From Prinsepia uniflora (taxonomy: Eukaryota > Streptophyta > Magnoliopsida > Rosales > Rosaceae): a stretch of 64,000 nt of DNA. Every line of letters starts with the position of its first letter. The first letter of the stretch is position 1. The DNA lies in assembly GCA_032719365.1 (NCBI GenBank), contig CM064867.1, positions 58,716,601 to 58,780,600 of the forward strand. Direction: 5' to 3'. The translations under genes were made by a program, and so were the position numbers. Positions 35,564-48,841 of this stretch are shown here, in pieces. The notes below the pieces were generated by a model. That model was not told where the DNA came from, searched no databases, and saw nothing but the letters and a program-made list of their open reading frames with translations.

Positions 35564-37265
35564 TGACTAACTTCAAGAAGTGGTGGAGGGCTAATAAACT
35601 TGCAATTTCTGTCATTGAAACTGGAATGACGGACACAGTGCGTGGTGCAATTAAGGAACATGAATTGGCATCACAATATCTAGCTGAGACAGACAAGAAG
35701 TTCAAGGAGTCAGAAAAGGATGAACTAAGCAAGTACATGATGATCCTCACTAAGACTCAATTTGAGGGCAATGGGGCAATCAAGGATCACATCATGACAA
35801 TCATTGATGCAGCTGAGAGGCTAAACTCCATGGATGTCAATATCAGTGACAAGCAGCTAGTTTTCATGATCCTCCAAGCGCTGCCTAGCAAATTCAACCA
35901 GCTCAAATTTTCCTACAACATGCAAGATGAGAATTGGAGTGTGGAAAAGTTGATCCCCCAGTGCGTGCAGGAGGAAGCCAGACAACAATCTGATATGACA
36001 AAGGATTTGGAGACTGTAAACTTGATCCATGGGTCGAAGGGAAAGAAGCACTTCAGTCACTAGTCTAGTAAGAATCCTAAACACAAAGAATCTGCTAAAT
36101 TTTATTTATCTGCCAAAAATACTGACATATCTAAAAAGCATGACAATCTTAAAAACAAACAAAATAATGTTGAAAGACTAAAATGTTTCTTCTGCAAACT
36201 ACCTGGACATTTGAGAAAAGACTGTGAAACTTTTAAGGAATGGTTGAGACGTAAGGGAAAAGCCAATGTTTATGTCTGTGTGGAATCCAATCTGATTGAA
36301 GTTCCTAAAAACACTTGGTGGTTTGACATAGGTTGTTCAATACATATCACTAATTCCTTGTTAGGTTTTGTGGCTAAAAAACAAATGGGCAAAAATACGT
36401 ATAGTGTATATGTAGGAGAAGGAACAGAGGCATCAGTAGAAGCAATATGGACTGTGAAATTGAAATTATCTTCTAGTTTTGTCTTACAACTCGATGATGT
36501 GATTTTTGTTCCCTCCATGAGGAGAAACCTAATTTCAGCTTCCAAATTAACTAAAATTGGTTTGTTTTTATTTTGGTGACAATTATGGATTAAAGCTTTT
36601 TCTCAAACAAGATCTTACAAAACCACTAGGAATAGGTTTTCTGCATGGATATTTATGGAAAATGGATTGTACAGTCTTGTGTGATACAATTGCTTAAACA
36701 CTGGAGTTAAAAGGACACAAAACACAAACTCATCTTATGTGTTGTGGCACAAAAGACTTGGTCATATCTGAAAAGAAAGGCTTTCTACGCGTTCAAATTC
36801 TCACTTGATTCCTAAGCTTTTTTTTTTTATGATTCTGCTGAATGTGTAGAATGCTTTAAGGGGAAGATGACCAGTTTTAGAAATTTTGATACTAAAAGAA
36901 GTCATCACCTTCTTGAAATAATTCATACTGATGTATGTGGTCCCTTTTCTGTTAGAACAATTTGTGGCAATCTGTATTTTCTGAACTTCATAGATGATTT
37001 CTCCAAATTTGGCTCTACTTTTCTCATTATTGAATAAACAGTAGTACTTAAATGTTTCAAAGTCTTTAAGTCCAAAGTGGAGAAACAACTGAACATGTCA
37101 ATTAAGATTGTTAGGTCAGATATAGGTGGGGAGTATTTTGGCAGGTACACTGAAGCAGGACAACAAAAAGTCCCTTTTGCAATATAACTTGAACAACAAG
37201 GCATTGTGGCATAGTATACCACACCAGGGTCCCCTCGGCAGAATGGTGTTTCAGAAATGAGGAAT
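35564..37265 (+). pseudogene. Ty1/copia gag (rest), protease and integrase start, truncated
   Basis: Resumes the copia frame interrupted at 25256. Gag continues (TNFKKWW ... KLIPQCVQEEARQQS) to a TAG at 36061-36063, then in the same frame the zinc knuckle CFFCKLPGHLRKDC (36187-36228) and protease TWWFDIGCSIHIT, where DxG is Asp-Ile-Gly. A frameshift near 36560 and a stop near 36770 follow. GAG-pre-integrase (LWHKRLGHIS) and integrase (ECVECFKGK, HTDVCGPF, IDDFSKF) are still visible, with another stop near 37035. The element breaks off at QNGVSEMRNR (about 37265), so RT, RNase H and the 3' LTR are missing. Confidence 0.9.
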
Positions 37266-38397
37266 AGAACCTTCGGACCCTCGAAACAACATCGAAACAG
37301 TGTCCGATAAATTCGAAACCAACGTTAAAATGTTCGTTACAGTGTGTAGGACAAAAGTCATGTTGGATTTACCTCAAAAATCGGACCCACGCGCCGTCAC
37401 GAGCCGCCGCAAGCGGCTGAGCATGACACTCACGCGCCTGCTACAGTGATGAACAGCTACGGTTGATCTCCAAATGGTCCCAGAAGACGATTACTGTCCC
37501 TGGTTTCGTCCAATTCCTCACACAATTCAAATTCGGATTTTCCCTCAAATTTTTTGATTTTCCTCCCAGAGCTGGTTCTCTCAACTCTCAGCTCACCCTC
37601 TCGTTCCAAAAATGAATCACAGCAACACTCCCAACACTGATAATCGAACTGTGCGGCAGACAGCTCGTGGGAATCCCCCAGACTCCCCCGTGATTCTGTT
37701 TCCCACAAACAGAACCCAAAGCCATTACAAACCCTCCTGTGCACAGTTCCACTCTGTCCATACCACTCCTCAAAGCCACTAACACTCCCCAAGGTCACTA
37801 TCCTGGTTAAACAATCCTCTGATCAGACCACTAGGGTTAAATAATTGTTGGATTTCAGACACACACGGCACGGGTGCTTCCCTCTGTTTCCCGGTTCAAA
37901 CAGTCCCTCTACAGGAAATTACCATTTTGCCTTCACTTGGCAATTTACCAAAATGCCCATCACCATCCGTGACCCGTAACTTGGTCATTCGATGTCCGTT
38001 TGACGCGTGCCACCTGTCATTGTACTCAGGGCATCGAGACCTTCCTAACGGTCCTTGGCCCTCAGCCATCGAACCTCCCGATCAAAAAGTCAATATTTTC
38101 CCTTATTTTGTCCAAATTACGAAATGCCCCTGGACTTCCGAACGTCATAACTTTCACCACGAACGTCAGAATCGAACGTGCCACCTGTCTATGAACTCGT
38201 GACGTCCCCAACTACGTCACAGTCACCGGTCAAAGTCCATTTGACCGTCCGAATTAAAATTCAATGTTTTACCCACAACAAGGGGCAAAACGGTCATTTT
38301 TCACCGTTCGTCCGATTTCGCCCAACTAATCACCGATTAACCCTGCTAATCATGATTAGTTGCAACTCTAATCCCGAATTCCGGGATGGGTCGTTAC
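37266..38397 (-). mobile_element. Partial gypsy-type LTR fused to the copia fragment
   Basis: Starts inside the LTR at CTTCGGACCCTCGAAAC, matching the LTR at 11392-11450, and runs to GGGATGGGTCGTTAC. The CpG-rich block is at 37385-37445. The left (element 3') half is absent. The join to copia shares AACCTT. Confidence 0.75.
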
Positions 38398-38536
38398 TAA
38401 AACTGAGAAGAATTGAAAGGAGAAGAACCTAAAATATACCCAAAACTCAAAACCCATAAACTTTCGAAATCTTAGAATTTCGAATTTGATGTTCTGGACC
38501 ATGATTGTTAAATTTGAGTTTAATTAAGGTTCTTGA
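38398..38536 (+). other. Old LTR-like remnant, left piece
   Basis: About 140 bp of A-rich sequence that continues after the inserted LTR at 47117. No coding similarity. Assignment rests on its continuation, which ends like a plus-strand LTR at 47731. Confidence 0.4.
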
Positions 38537-39650
38537 TGACAGGACCCGTCCCAATCCCCCTGGATTATCGTGAGACGTGCCTGCCCCCGTCTGACACCGC
38601 GTGTCAGATCAGGGATAAACTCGTCACCCGCTCAGGGTTATCCAAAGTACGCCAGGGTCGGTGATGGCATGTGATGTCTCGATCTTTGTTACAGCCTACA
38701 TCCGTTATCAACCTGAAGGGTATTAAAATCATAAAAGCTGTGAGTGGACCAAAATAAACAGTTCAAAAAAAATTTATCGAAAATACATTTATACCCTTTA
38801 CGTAAAAGCATGCATGCATCGTGTAACGGTTATTTCAAATACTTTCTTGGAAGTAAAGTAAGACGTATTACTTCCCGAATCAAAACACAGTGGAAAATGC
38901 TTCTCAATCGAAGCCATTACCTCAGTAGGGTCTCAGCCCAAAACCAAATCAAACAGGGTCTCAGCCCAAACCAAAAAACACGTACAGGGCCTCAACCCAA
39001 AACCAAGCCATAGAAAACAAGTACGGGGTCTCAGTCCAAATCATAGAACACGTGGGAACACATCCCATCCTCATCTCAGTGTCAATCACGATTCCATCCT
39101 AGCACATGTGCAAATATAAGCTAAGGACAGCTCACAATCCTAGCATGTCGCCGTAAACACATCACCCGCCACGACCATCTCTAGATCATCGTGAACACAT
39201 CAGCGATCGTTCTCAGAGGATGACATCAGCACTCCTAAGTTGAGCCTCCATCTGATATTAGAACCTTCAGCGGTTGCTCGAGAACAGGCAGTGCATCGTG
39301 ACTTCTCTAGAAGGAACACATCCGCAGTCCGGAGGTGAGCGTCGTAACACCCGGTACTCTAACTCGAACGTCATAATCATCAACCGGGACTCTAACCCGA
39401 TCGTTCGGGACAAACCCGTAATATCGCACATAGGGCCATCTACCCAAAATATCATCAAATGGGTCACAACCCGAAATATCACCAAATGGGTCATAGCCTG
39501 AAAACCAGTGTCCAACGACATTTCATATCCCAGGATTCCTCGAATCCTATAAAATCCAAAACTGGGTCTCATGCCCGAAATATCTTTCGTAAAACTCATA
39601 ACTGGGTCACATCCCGACTTATCTCACGTTTGACTATACTCTAAGTCAAA
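38537..39650 (-). mobile_element. Solo LTR A, left part (host of nested LTRs)
   Basis: The plus strand starts TGACAGGACCCGTCCC. The flanks CTTGA (38532-38536) and CCTGA (47112-47116) are a target duplication with one change. It carries GTGAGTGGAC near 38742 and an array of GGTCTCAGCCCAAA units (38930-39040). It is cut at 39650 by LTR B and resumes at 45391. Confidence 0.88.
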
Positions 39651-41264
39651 TGTAATGACTCGTCCCAAATTTAAAGGATTAATTAAGACTTAATTACGAA
39701 TTAGTGAGGTTAATCAGTGATTAGTTGAGCGAAATCGGAAGGACAATGCAAAATGACCATTTTGCCCCCAATCGTGGGCAAAATGTTGACTTTTTGACCG
39801 GGAGGTCCGATGGCCGAGGGCCGAGGACCGTTACGTACGTTGAGTCGATACGAATTCATAGACAAGTGGCACGTCAAATTCGGACGTTCGACAGAGAAGT
39901 TACGGTTCACGGAAGTTTCGGGGCACTATTGTGCGTTTTACTAAACATGGAGCTTTTGTACTCAAGTGGGCCCCATATATTTTAAATTGGCCCAATGGGT
40001 GAGTGACAAGTTTCACTCGTCCATTGTTCACTTCCTCCCATACATGCATACCTATTCCTTTGTTCGTGCATACCAAACCCAAACCAAAACCCGATCTCGC
40101 ATTTTGAACCAAACCCATATCCTATCCCTTGGGATGCTATGAGAGGCCAGGGAGGAGGGAGGATGAGTTTGTGATGACTGGTGATGACAAGGGCCGCCGT
40201 GGACGGCCTCGATGGCCTAAGAACCACAGGTAACCCCAAAGCCCATTTTGATTGTTTTAATTCGAATTTTTGGGTTAAGATGTTGTGGACGGTTTTGGGT
40301 GTTTTGATAAGGATTATTAGGTTGTTAGGAGCTTATAGAAGGGGTTTTGGATGGCTGTGAAGGGCTGGGTAGCCCAGGGGGTGATCAGGAAATCTTGGAC
40401 CGAAATGGGGGGGATTGAACGGGTCGATTTAGGTGTTTTCTCTTTGTTTTCTTCATTCAAAAAGGTTGCTAGGGATGAAATAGGAAGATTAGGATTGAAA
40501 GGGGAAGAAACGAACCGAAAATGAGAGAGAAATGGCCTTGGACTGGTTACGCTGGTCCAGGCAGACCAGGATTCCTGGAAAAAGCCGGACCAACCGGTCC
40601 GGGCCAGTCTAGCCGAAGAAGATGATCCACAGTGCACCGGCGTGTGGCTCCCACACGCAGGGGCTTTGGCCGGTGCGTGTGGGCGTGTGGTCCACTTTCT
40701 AGGGAGGGTTCCAACATGTGAAATCATCTATTCGATGTAACGAACATTTTGGGACTGGTTTCGTGTAGATCAGACATCGTTTCGATAGGTTTCGGGGTGT
40801 CCGATGGTTTAGGATCGAGTTTAAAAATACTTAAAAATTCGGAAAAATTACGAGGCTTTACTGAGAGGTTAATAAGGTAATTAGTAACCCTCTATTACGA
40901 TTTGGACAAGTTTGGGAGTCCCAATGATGGCGATTAGCCCTAGAGAGCCGTATGACATGCGTATCACGGTCTGTGAGTGGACCTTGTTTTCTAAATTGAT
41001 GCATGCATAAATGTTTATTATATGTTTTAATACATGTTTTGTGATTCCATGAGTGCATTTGTGTGTGTTTACGTATTGGCACGTATTTCAAAGTTTCGAC
41101 CTTATACGGTGCCTATACAGGTCTGTATTTCTACGATGGTTTAAATGAAATAGTTTTGGATTTAAAAAGATAAACTCGAGCATGAGACCCATTTGTTTTT
41201 TCCTCAGGAATGTAGCCCTATTGATGACCTACGGGTCTGAGTCGTGGTAGCGGCGGGTGCTATG
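39651..41264 (+). mobile_element. Solo LTR B, left part (TSD TCAAA)
   Basis: Starts TGTAATGACTCGTCCC. The flanks 39646-39650 and 45386-45390 are both TCAAA. Inside are a TATA-like CCATATATTT (about 39972), the GTGAGTGACAAG hairpin (about 39999), a donor-like ACAG|GTAACCCC at about 40229, the CpG-rich block (40635-40695) and GTGAGTGGAC near 40974. It is cut at 41264 by LTR C. Confidence 0.93.
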
Positions 41265-44247
41265 TGTCAGGACCCACCCCGGTTTCACCCCAAAACCCGA
41301 GGTAAATCCCGCTCCTGTCTAACCTCCCGACACAATACCCAAGTAAAACTCACGCAAACCCAGTCAGACGCAGGAGTCATTAACGGAATATCCCAACCTT
41401 ATCGTTTTGCATAGTACGAAAATACAAGGAAAAATAAAAACTGATAAACTACACGCACACAGAAAACTTTAAATTATTCTGGAATCCCTCACGTCACTTC
41501 TATGCCTCGGACACTGCCTCGACGTCAAGACCCCGCGCTCGCTCCACAACCTGGAGGGCAAGTTAAAACAAAAGTGTGAGTGGACCATAATAAAAGAAAA
41601 GTTCTAAACAGTTATCAGAAAACCGATTTTAACCCTCCGTTTTGAAAACCACATGCACAACCAATAGGTATGAACACAGTTATAAATCACTTTACCATAA
41701 ACCGCATCATAAGAAACAGAAACACTATAAAACAGTTAGAAAAACCACAGCATGTGAATCATAAAACCGTATCAGAAACCATAAACATCAAATCATCATT
41801 TTTCGATCAAACCTGCTGGACCTATCCGAGTCTTTAAACTCCCGAGTCTTTAAACTCAATCCAGGCCTTAATCATATCCGAGTCTTTAAACTCAAGGCCT
41901 ACGGGGGAAAATCAATATATCCGAGTCTTTAAACCCAATAACCAGATCCAGCAAATCCAATCCCAAAACCATTTGAAACCCATTTACCAATCCACATCCA
42001 AACCCGAATCCGAAACCACTGGTCCGATGCCCTACCGGCAGCCAGAACCGTCATTTCGAACCCAAATCCGGAAGCCACTTTTCAACTTTAAAACCAAATC
42101 TCGTTTTCTGAAATCCGATTCTAAAATCGAAAACCTTGATTATCAAAATCATAGTCCAAAATCCATTTATAATCATTAGAAATCACTTATTAATTGAAAT
42201 CCCGAAACTAGAGCATCAATTTCAGAAGTCAACCACTTCCTCGTAAAACGTGCTAAAAACCGGACTTCCTCGAAAACCGTGCACATGTAAAATCGACCAG
42301 GCATATCCGATAAACATAAAATCATAATTAAAACCATAAAACAATTATAGAAAACAGTTATGCATGTTCGCGTTTAAAGAAAGGTCCACTCACAGTACTG
42401 AGCCCTACTCGCGTCCCGAACGTCCAGCACGTTCCTCGGGAAATCCCGATCCTGTCAAGCACCGTCAAAATACGTCACTAATACGTCTACAAACATTCTC
42501 CTAAATTTCCTCAAAAATCCCCGAACCGAAGACCTAGAACCCCGGGACCCTAAACCTTCACCCTCGCGGAACTACACTCAAACGACATCCGATTGACTCG
42601 AAACCAACTCCATTGAACTCACCACAACTCCTAGACCAAAAGTCATGTTGATCGTTTTCCCCATTGCCGCCGCACGCGCCCCCACGCGCCGCCCAAAGTG
42701 GCTGCGCGTGGCCCTCACGCGCCAGCTACAGTGTCACCCCCAACCTCGAGTGCACTGTGCTGAACCGGCCGCTGCAACTGGACCGGCGAGAGGCATTCTC
42801 CACCGTCCGGCCACCTTTTCCTTCCCTCTCTTCTCCTGCAGCTTCGTCCAGACACCACGAATCCATCCCTCAACTCCTCTAACCTCGACACAGCCCCGTC
42901 ATCGTCGATTCAAGCTCGAACCAGACGGCCACTTTTCCCCTGTTTCACGATCCTTCTACTCCGGTCACCTCCCGTCACGGTGGCAACACCAGACTCACCC
43001 CACAAACTCACTGAACCTAGTCCAACACTCCTAACCCTTCGACTCACCCCAGAAGTCCACGACTTTGGGTTCAAAGTTCACGGCCAAACAGAGCACCAGA
43101 ATGCTCGTCTTCGACTGAGCTCCGCCGTGTACGCCCCCGTCACGGCGACCATCCCAAACCATTCCTAGAACCTCCCTGAACATCACCCTAACCTTCAATC
43201 CTCTCGACTCTAAGCCCAAACTCACGACTTTCCAAATGAAAATCACGGGTAAAACAGAGCAGAAAACTTACCCTTCGATTGCGGCTCCGCCGTGCGCACC
43301 GCCACGTACCACGGTGGTCGTTGGCCTCCCTGCAGTCTCCTACGGCTTCCCTCGCCTTGGTTTGCCTCACCTCACGGCGTAGCCACCACCTCGAACTCAC
43401 AGGCTCCCTGTTTCCCCAAAACTTCTCCGCACCACCGCCGTGTCGCCGTGCACGATCACAGCTCCAATTCACCACCACCAGCTCACACTGACCTCCCTGT
43501 CTCTCCCTCACTCACCAGAACTCAACACCAGCCACGATCACTCCCCCAACTTCTCCTCACAAGTTCACTCTGTTTCTCTGTGTATCGAAGAACTGCACGG
43601 GTTGCACGAGTGCACCCCAATTATTTGGGCTGAGACCACACAGGATTCTCCCAGAATCCTCTAGCCCCCTGCCATGTGTCACCATCCACTCCACTCCTTA
43701 TCCCACCTGGTGAAATCCCAGCCGTCCATTTCCTTCTTTCTGCACAAATCCCAATGTGCAGAAAGACCAAAATACCCTACAGTTTACACATTTTTACGGT
43801 TTTACCAAAACTTCCTAGACCCGTAACTCTCGCCTCGTAAGTCCGATGAATACGTGCTGCCTGTCATCGAACTCAGGACGACAAGAACTATCTAACCATG
43901 CTAGGTCAATCTACCAAAACCCGATTATACAAAAAGTCAACCATTCCCCCTACTTTACCCAAATTACGGTCATGCCCTCAACCTTCCGAACATCACAACT
44001 TCCTCCTCGGATGTCGGAATCGAACGTACCTCATGTCTACGGATTCGTGACATCCTCAACTACGTCCTGGTCACTGGCCAATACCCAATTGACCACCCAA
44101 ACTAAAAGTCAACTATTTTGCCCGGACCAGGGGCAAAATCGTCATTCTACCCGCAAGGACCTATCAGGACCACCTAACCACTGCTTAACCTCACTAATCA
44201 CACCTTAATTAGTCTACTAATCCCGGTTCTTGGGACGGGTTGTTACA
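41265..44247 (-). mobile_element. Solo LTR C (TSD CTATG), innermost of the nest
   Basis: The plus strand runs TGTCAGGACCCACCCC to GGACGGGTTGTTACA, 2983 bp, flanked by CTATG at 41260-41264 and 44248-44252. It carries GTGAGTGGAC near 41575, the hairpin array at 41826-41940, GTCCACTCACAG near 42385, the CpG-rich block at 42668-42725 and a donor-like GG|GTAAGT (minus strand) at 43271. The acceptor-like CCCTCCAG|GTTGTGG is at 41551/41550. Confidence 0.95.
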
Positions 44248-44252
44248 CTATG

Positions 44253-45385
44253 TGCACGACGACGGACGATACGACGCTCGCCTCCGGACTGAGGTGTGTT
44301 CCTTCCGGAGAGGTCACGATGCATGTACCGTTGTCGAGCAGCCATGAGAGGCTCGACTTCGGAGTTTTGACGGTTTAGGATATCGACCAGTGATGGGTTC
44401 ACTATAATCTAGAGGTGGTTGCGTCAGTTGATACGTTCACGGCGACATACAGGGATTGAGAGCGGTCCTGGACGGATGGTTGCACACATTACTATGATCG
44501 GAATCATGACTGACCCTGAGATATCGGGCACGATGCCCAGTTGAGTCATAGTTCGGGCTTGAGGCCCAGTTACTTTATGTTCATGATTTCGGATTGAGGA
44601 CCTTAAATTGATTTCTGGTTCATGACGGTTTATAGGGACCGGGCATGAATCTTTTGAAAGGTTTTGAGAATGTTTTCGTTATATATATATATATATATTC
44701 ATATACCTTCCTTATTTGGAATGTCTCCTCCGGGGAGGGTCGTTAGCCTGGGTGGACCCCGGAGTAGTCACGGAGCACTAACTGAGTGGAGTCACCCCCG
44801 TTGGGTACCTTACTCTCAGGAGGGCTTGGATTATAACCTCAGGAAGGGTCATTGATCTACGGAAATTGACCTGGGTAGACCCTGAGAGACTTGGGCTTTG
44901 AGACCCCGGGTAGCATGTGCGTAGCTTTAGAAACCGGGACAAGATTGGTAGCATGATTTATATGTATATACTATATGATATGTGATGTGTACAGGTTTTG
45001 GGCTGAGTCCCACATGGATTTGGGCAGTGGCCCGTGTATCTGGTTTCATTTACGATTTTGGGCTAAGGCCCTGATGGTCTGGTAAATGGTTTTCGAATGC
45101 ATGCATGTTTTTTAGTGAAGGGTACAAATGTCTTTCGATAAAATGTTTTTATTAAATTATTTCTTTTGTCTACTCACAGCTTTTAAATGTTTTGACTGCC
45201 CTTTAGGTTGACAACGGATGTGGGCTGTAGTAGAGACCGAGACATCGCATACCTCCTCCGGATCCTGGCATAGTCTGAAGCCCGAGTGGGCTAAAGTCAG
45301 AATTTTCCCTTGTCTGACACTCCGTGTCAGATGGGATCAGGGTCGTTCCGCGTTAATCCCGGGGAGATTGGGACGAGTCCTAACA
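44253..45385 (+). mobile_element. Solo LTR B, right part
   Basis: Continues LTR B to its end GGACGAGTCCTAACA. It holds hairpin-like units such as GGGCACGATGCCC and GGGCTTGAGGCCC (44530-45080), an (AT)9 run at 44681-44698, GTCTACTCACAG near 45169 and an acceptor-like GCCCTTTAG|GTTG near 45208. Confidence 0.93.
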
Positions 45386-45390
45386 TCAAA

Positions 45391-47111
45391 CCCTCAAATC
45401 AACTGGGTCATACGACCGAAAGATATTTCCAAATCTGAAAACCATTTCTCATTTCCAAAATACTTTCAAATCATCGTTCAACTAGGACTTATGCCCGAAT
45501 CTCGATTTCACGCCTCTCCGTGAAACTTTTAGAATCACATAAAACACAAGCATGTAGTACACTCAGTCGCAGCCCAAACATCATATAAAACCAAAATCTC
45601 GAACTACGTGCAATAACGCATTTTCCTCTGAAAATGCAAAAGAATTCACATTCAAATCACATGGACTCATGGCATCTAAAATCATGTTAATAAACACATA
45701 TAAAACATTTATGCATGCATCATGTTCATAAAACAAAGTCCACTCAAAGACCTGTCCAAAACATACTCACCGGGCTAATCCAACCTCTCAGGGTCATCCG
45801 GAACTGTCCAAAACATACTCAAAGGTCACTACCAACCTAGACAATTCCATATCAAGAACCCCCAATATTCCTGAAAAAGTCAACGTGTCCCAGACACGCT
45901 TCCCTAGGTGCACCCACCCTTGGATTCGTATCGTCGAAATCTTTAACATGATCTTGGTCCACCTCGAAATATGTGCCCATGTGCACCCACCCTTGGGTAA
46001 AATGTGGCTGGCCAAAAGTCAATGCTGACGTCAGTAGTCAACGGTTAAAGTCAACGCTATTGTCATTGCTGACATCAGTAGTGACATCATCACTAACATC
46101 TGACATCTGAAATGTGTCATCTGATATGTCAGGTCTAACATGATGACGTCATCTAATGATGTCATCAATGACGTCATCATCCATGTCTTCTATCCGCATC
46201 AACCCAGTTCTCTACAACCGGGTCACGTAGACCCACAGACCCGACCCTATCCGTTCTTCCATCTCCAACCACCATTTTCGAAGCCGTTGTTTCCAGTATG
46301 ATCGTCCAGTCCATCCTAATTGATCTAAGTGATCAAAACACTAAAAAAATACCTAGAACTTTACCTTTAATTCGAAGAACAGTCGCCCAGTTTTCCAGCT
46401 TCCTATCTGGGCTGCTCTGCCATCCTCAGCCCTCGATTCTGATCCCCAGCGACTCGTACAACCATCAAAAGCACAACCCAATCATTAGAAATAGCTCCCA
46501 CGTCCAAAATTGAAAATCGAATTTCAATTCGAAAATGGGTTTTCGGGTTTACCTTCTTCCGCCGTCTACGACGGCTTAGCCACCTCCTCACCGTCACCTG
46601 ATCTCTCAACCATCCTCTAACACTCTCTCTCAATCCAGCACAGGTGAGGGGGAAGGATTGGGGTTGTGAGTTCAATTGGGTTTCGGGTTTGGTTTGAATG
46701 AAGGAGATGAAGATGAAATGGGATGGTATGCATGTATGTAAAGGGTTGGCCACTTGTCACTTATCCATTGGGCCTGACTAAAATATCTGGGCCCACTCAA
46801 AACAAAAGTCCACTTGTCTCGTAATTTATGCAATAGTACCATGAACCTTCCGTGACTCGTATCTTTCCCGTCAAATGTCCGATTTCATCGTGCCGTCTGT
46901 CTACGGACTCGTATCGAATCGATCTATATAACGGTCCTTGATCCTCATGCATTAGACCTCATAGGTCAAAAGTTAACTTTTTGCCCTCATCTTGGGGTAA
47001 AATCGTAATTTCACCCTGAATGTCCGATAATCCACGACTAATTCCCGATTAGTCCCACTAATTCTCAATTTAATCTTAATTAATCAAGGAAATTTGGGAC
47101 GAGTCGTTACA
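45391..47111 (-). mobile_element. Solo LTR A, right part
   Basis: Continues LTR A to GGGACGAGTCGTTACA. It holds GTCCACTCAAAG near 45740, the palindrome cluster at 46020-46180, a donor-like AAG|GTAAACCC (minus strand) at 46552 and the CACTTGTCACTTATCC hairpin half near 46752. Confidence 0.88.
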
Positions 47112-47116
47112 CCTGA

Positions 47117-47731
47117 GACCTTTACAAGTTTAACCATTCCAAAATCCAAGGAATTCGATGAAGAACATGCGAAGAACAAACCCTGCGAATTGTAATTGAA
47201 CAAGATTGAATGATGAATAGTACTTGCGATTCTTTCGAACTTTCGAGTTTGAATTAGATTAGATTGAGGTCTGTTTTCTTCAAATTGAGATTATAAACCT
47301 TTTTTGTCTGATTAAGACGATGGAATTACATGAAATAATTGTGGAATTTGGTGTAGAAATGGTGGATATCGAACCGGGTCATGAAAACGGGTCGAAGGAT
47401 CTGTTTCGCAGGAGAAACATGTGAAGGAGATAGTGAACAATGTAGCGGCGTGGCTTTCACGCGCAGCCGCTTGCAGCAACGCATGAGCACTATTCTCAAG
47501 CATTCGTGATTCCTGGAATTTACGGAAAAGCATACAGCTCAAAATCAAGCAACTTAGAAGGTCATGGCACGAGGATCGGGGCTGGTCGAGAGGCGAAGGC
47601 ATGAGTGGAAATCAGGGTGGTTATCCCTTGTCTGGCGGGTGTTGAGGGTAATTTCGGTACTTTAGTGGACTTGTCAAACGGGAGGAGGACCGGGCACATT
47701 TATCACAGTCCATTTAGGACGAGTCCTGTCA
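47117..47731 (+). mobile_element. Old plus-strand LTR remnant, right piece
   Basis: Continues the sequence at 38398-38536 across the LTR A insertion and ends GGACGAGTCCTGTCA. GCGGCGTGGCTTTCACGCGC (near 47452) matches the plus-strand form of the CpG-rich block. It is much decayed and lacks the hairpin array. Confidence 0.55.
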
Positions 47732-48841
47732 TTTGGATAGGTCCGGATGACCCGAAGAAGTTGGTTTAGCCTCGGTGAGGCTTACCGCGCAGCTTGTAGG
47801 TGAGCATGGACAGTCTGTGAGTCGACATTTGATTTCTAAATATGATGCATGCATAACTGTTTTATGTGTTTTATATACATGATTTGAGATGCCTTGAGTG
47901 CATATGATTGTAATGTTTTTGTATTTTCGTTTATATGCGGTATCGCAAGTATGATATTGGGCTTGGAGACCAATTGGTTTATGATATCGGGCTTGAGTCT
48001 CAGTTGTGGTTTGTGAAATGAGACTCTGGGTTTGATACCCTATTGAGATATGATTTTGGACTGAGTCCCTATGATTTGTGGTTTTGGATCAGATTCGGGG
48101 AATCCTATTTTACGGAAATGATTTGTGGAAAGTTATACCTCGGGTTGAGGCCCTGTTGGAATGTTTTAAAATTGGATTTGATTTGGTTGCATATACCATC
48201 CTTATTTGTGGTAGTCTGCTCCGGACGTCACGTATTATCCTGGAGTAGTCACGGTGCACTACCTGAGAGGGGCCGCTTTATGGAGGGCTCAGGATGAGGA
48301 GTACGAGCATTGCCTAAGAGGGGCCACGCTTCGGCGGGCTCAAGATCAGGATTGCTCGATACTTCGATATCACCCCGGACAGGGTCTGTGGGACTGGGCT
48401 CAGACTTGAGATCCCGAGTGGCACGCGTAGCATTAGAACCTTGACAGGTATTTGATTAGGCATCAGGGATGCCAAGGATTGGTATATTGTTTGATGGCTT
48501 TGGTTTTGGGCTGAGACCTTACTTTGGAAATGGTTTGAATTGACAAATGTTTTTCATTGGTTTGGTTTGAGAAGCATTTTTCACTGATTACGGCTTTGAA
48601 AGCCTTATGATTTGATTTAAAGGAAAATAGTTATTATAACTGGTTTTTCTGATGCATGCATGCTTTTAGTGAAGGGTATAAATTTCTTACTGTGGAAATT
48701 GTTTTTATAAACTGTTTATTTTCGTCCATTCATAGCTTTGGTGTATTTAATACCCTTCATGTTGATCGTGGATACGGGCTGTCAGACGGGAGTATGACAC
48801 ATCCCACGTTAATCCATGGAGGATTGTGATGGGTCGTGTCA
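47732..48841 (+). mobile_element. Plus-strand LTR fragment, 3' part
   Basis: Contains GTGAGTCGAC near 47817, hairpin-like units GGGCTTGGAGACC, GGGTTTGATACCC and GGACTGAGTCC (47950-48160), ATGCATGCATGC near 48652, GTCCATTCATAG near 48724 and an LTR-like end GGGTCGTGTCA. Confidence 0.65.
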
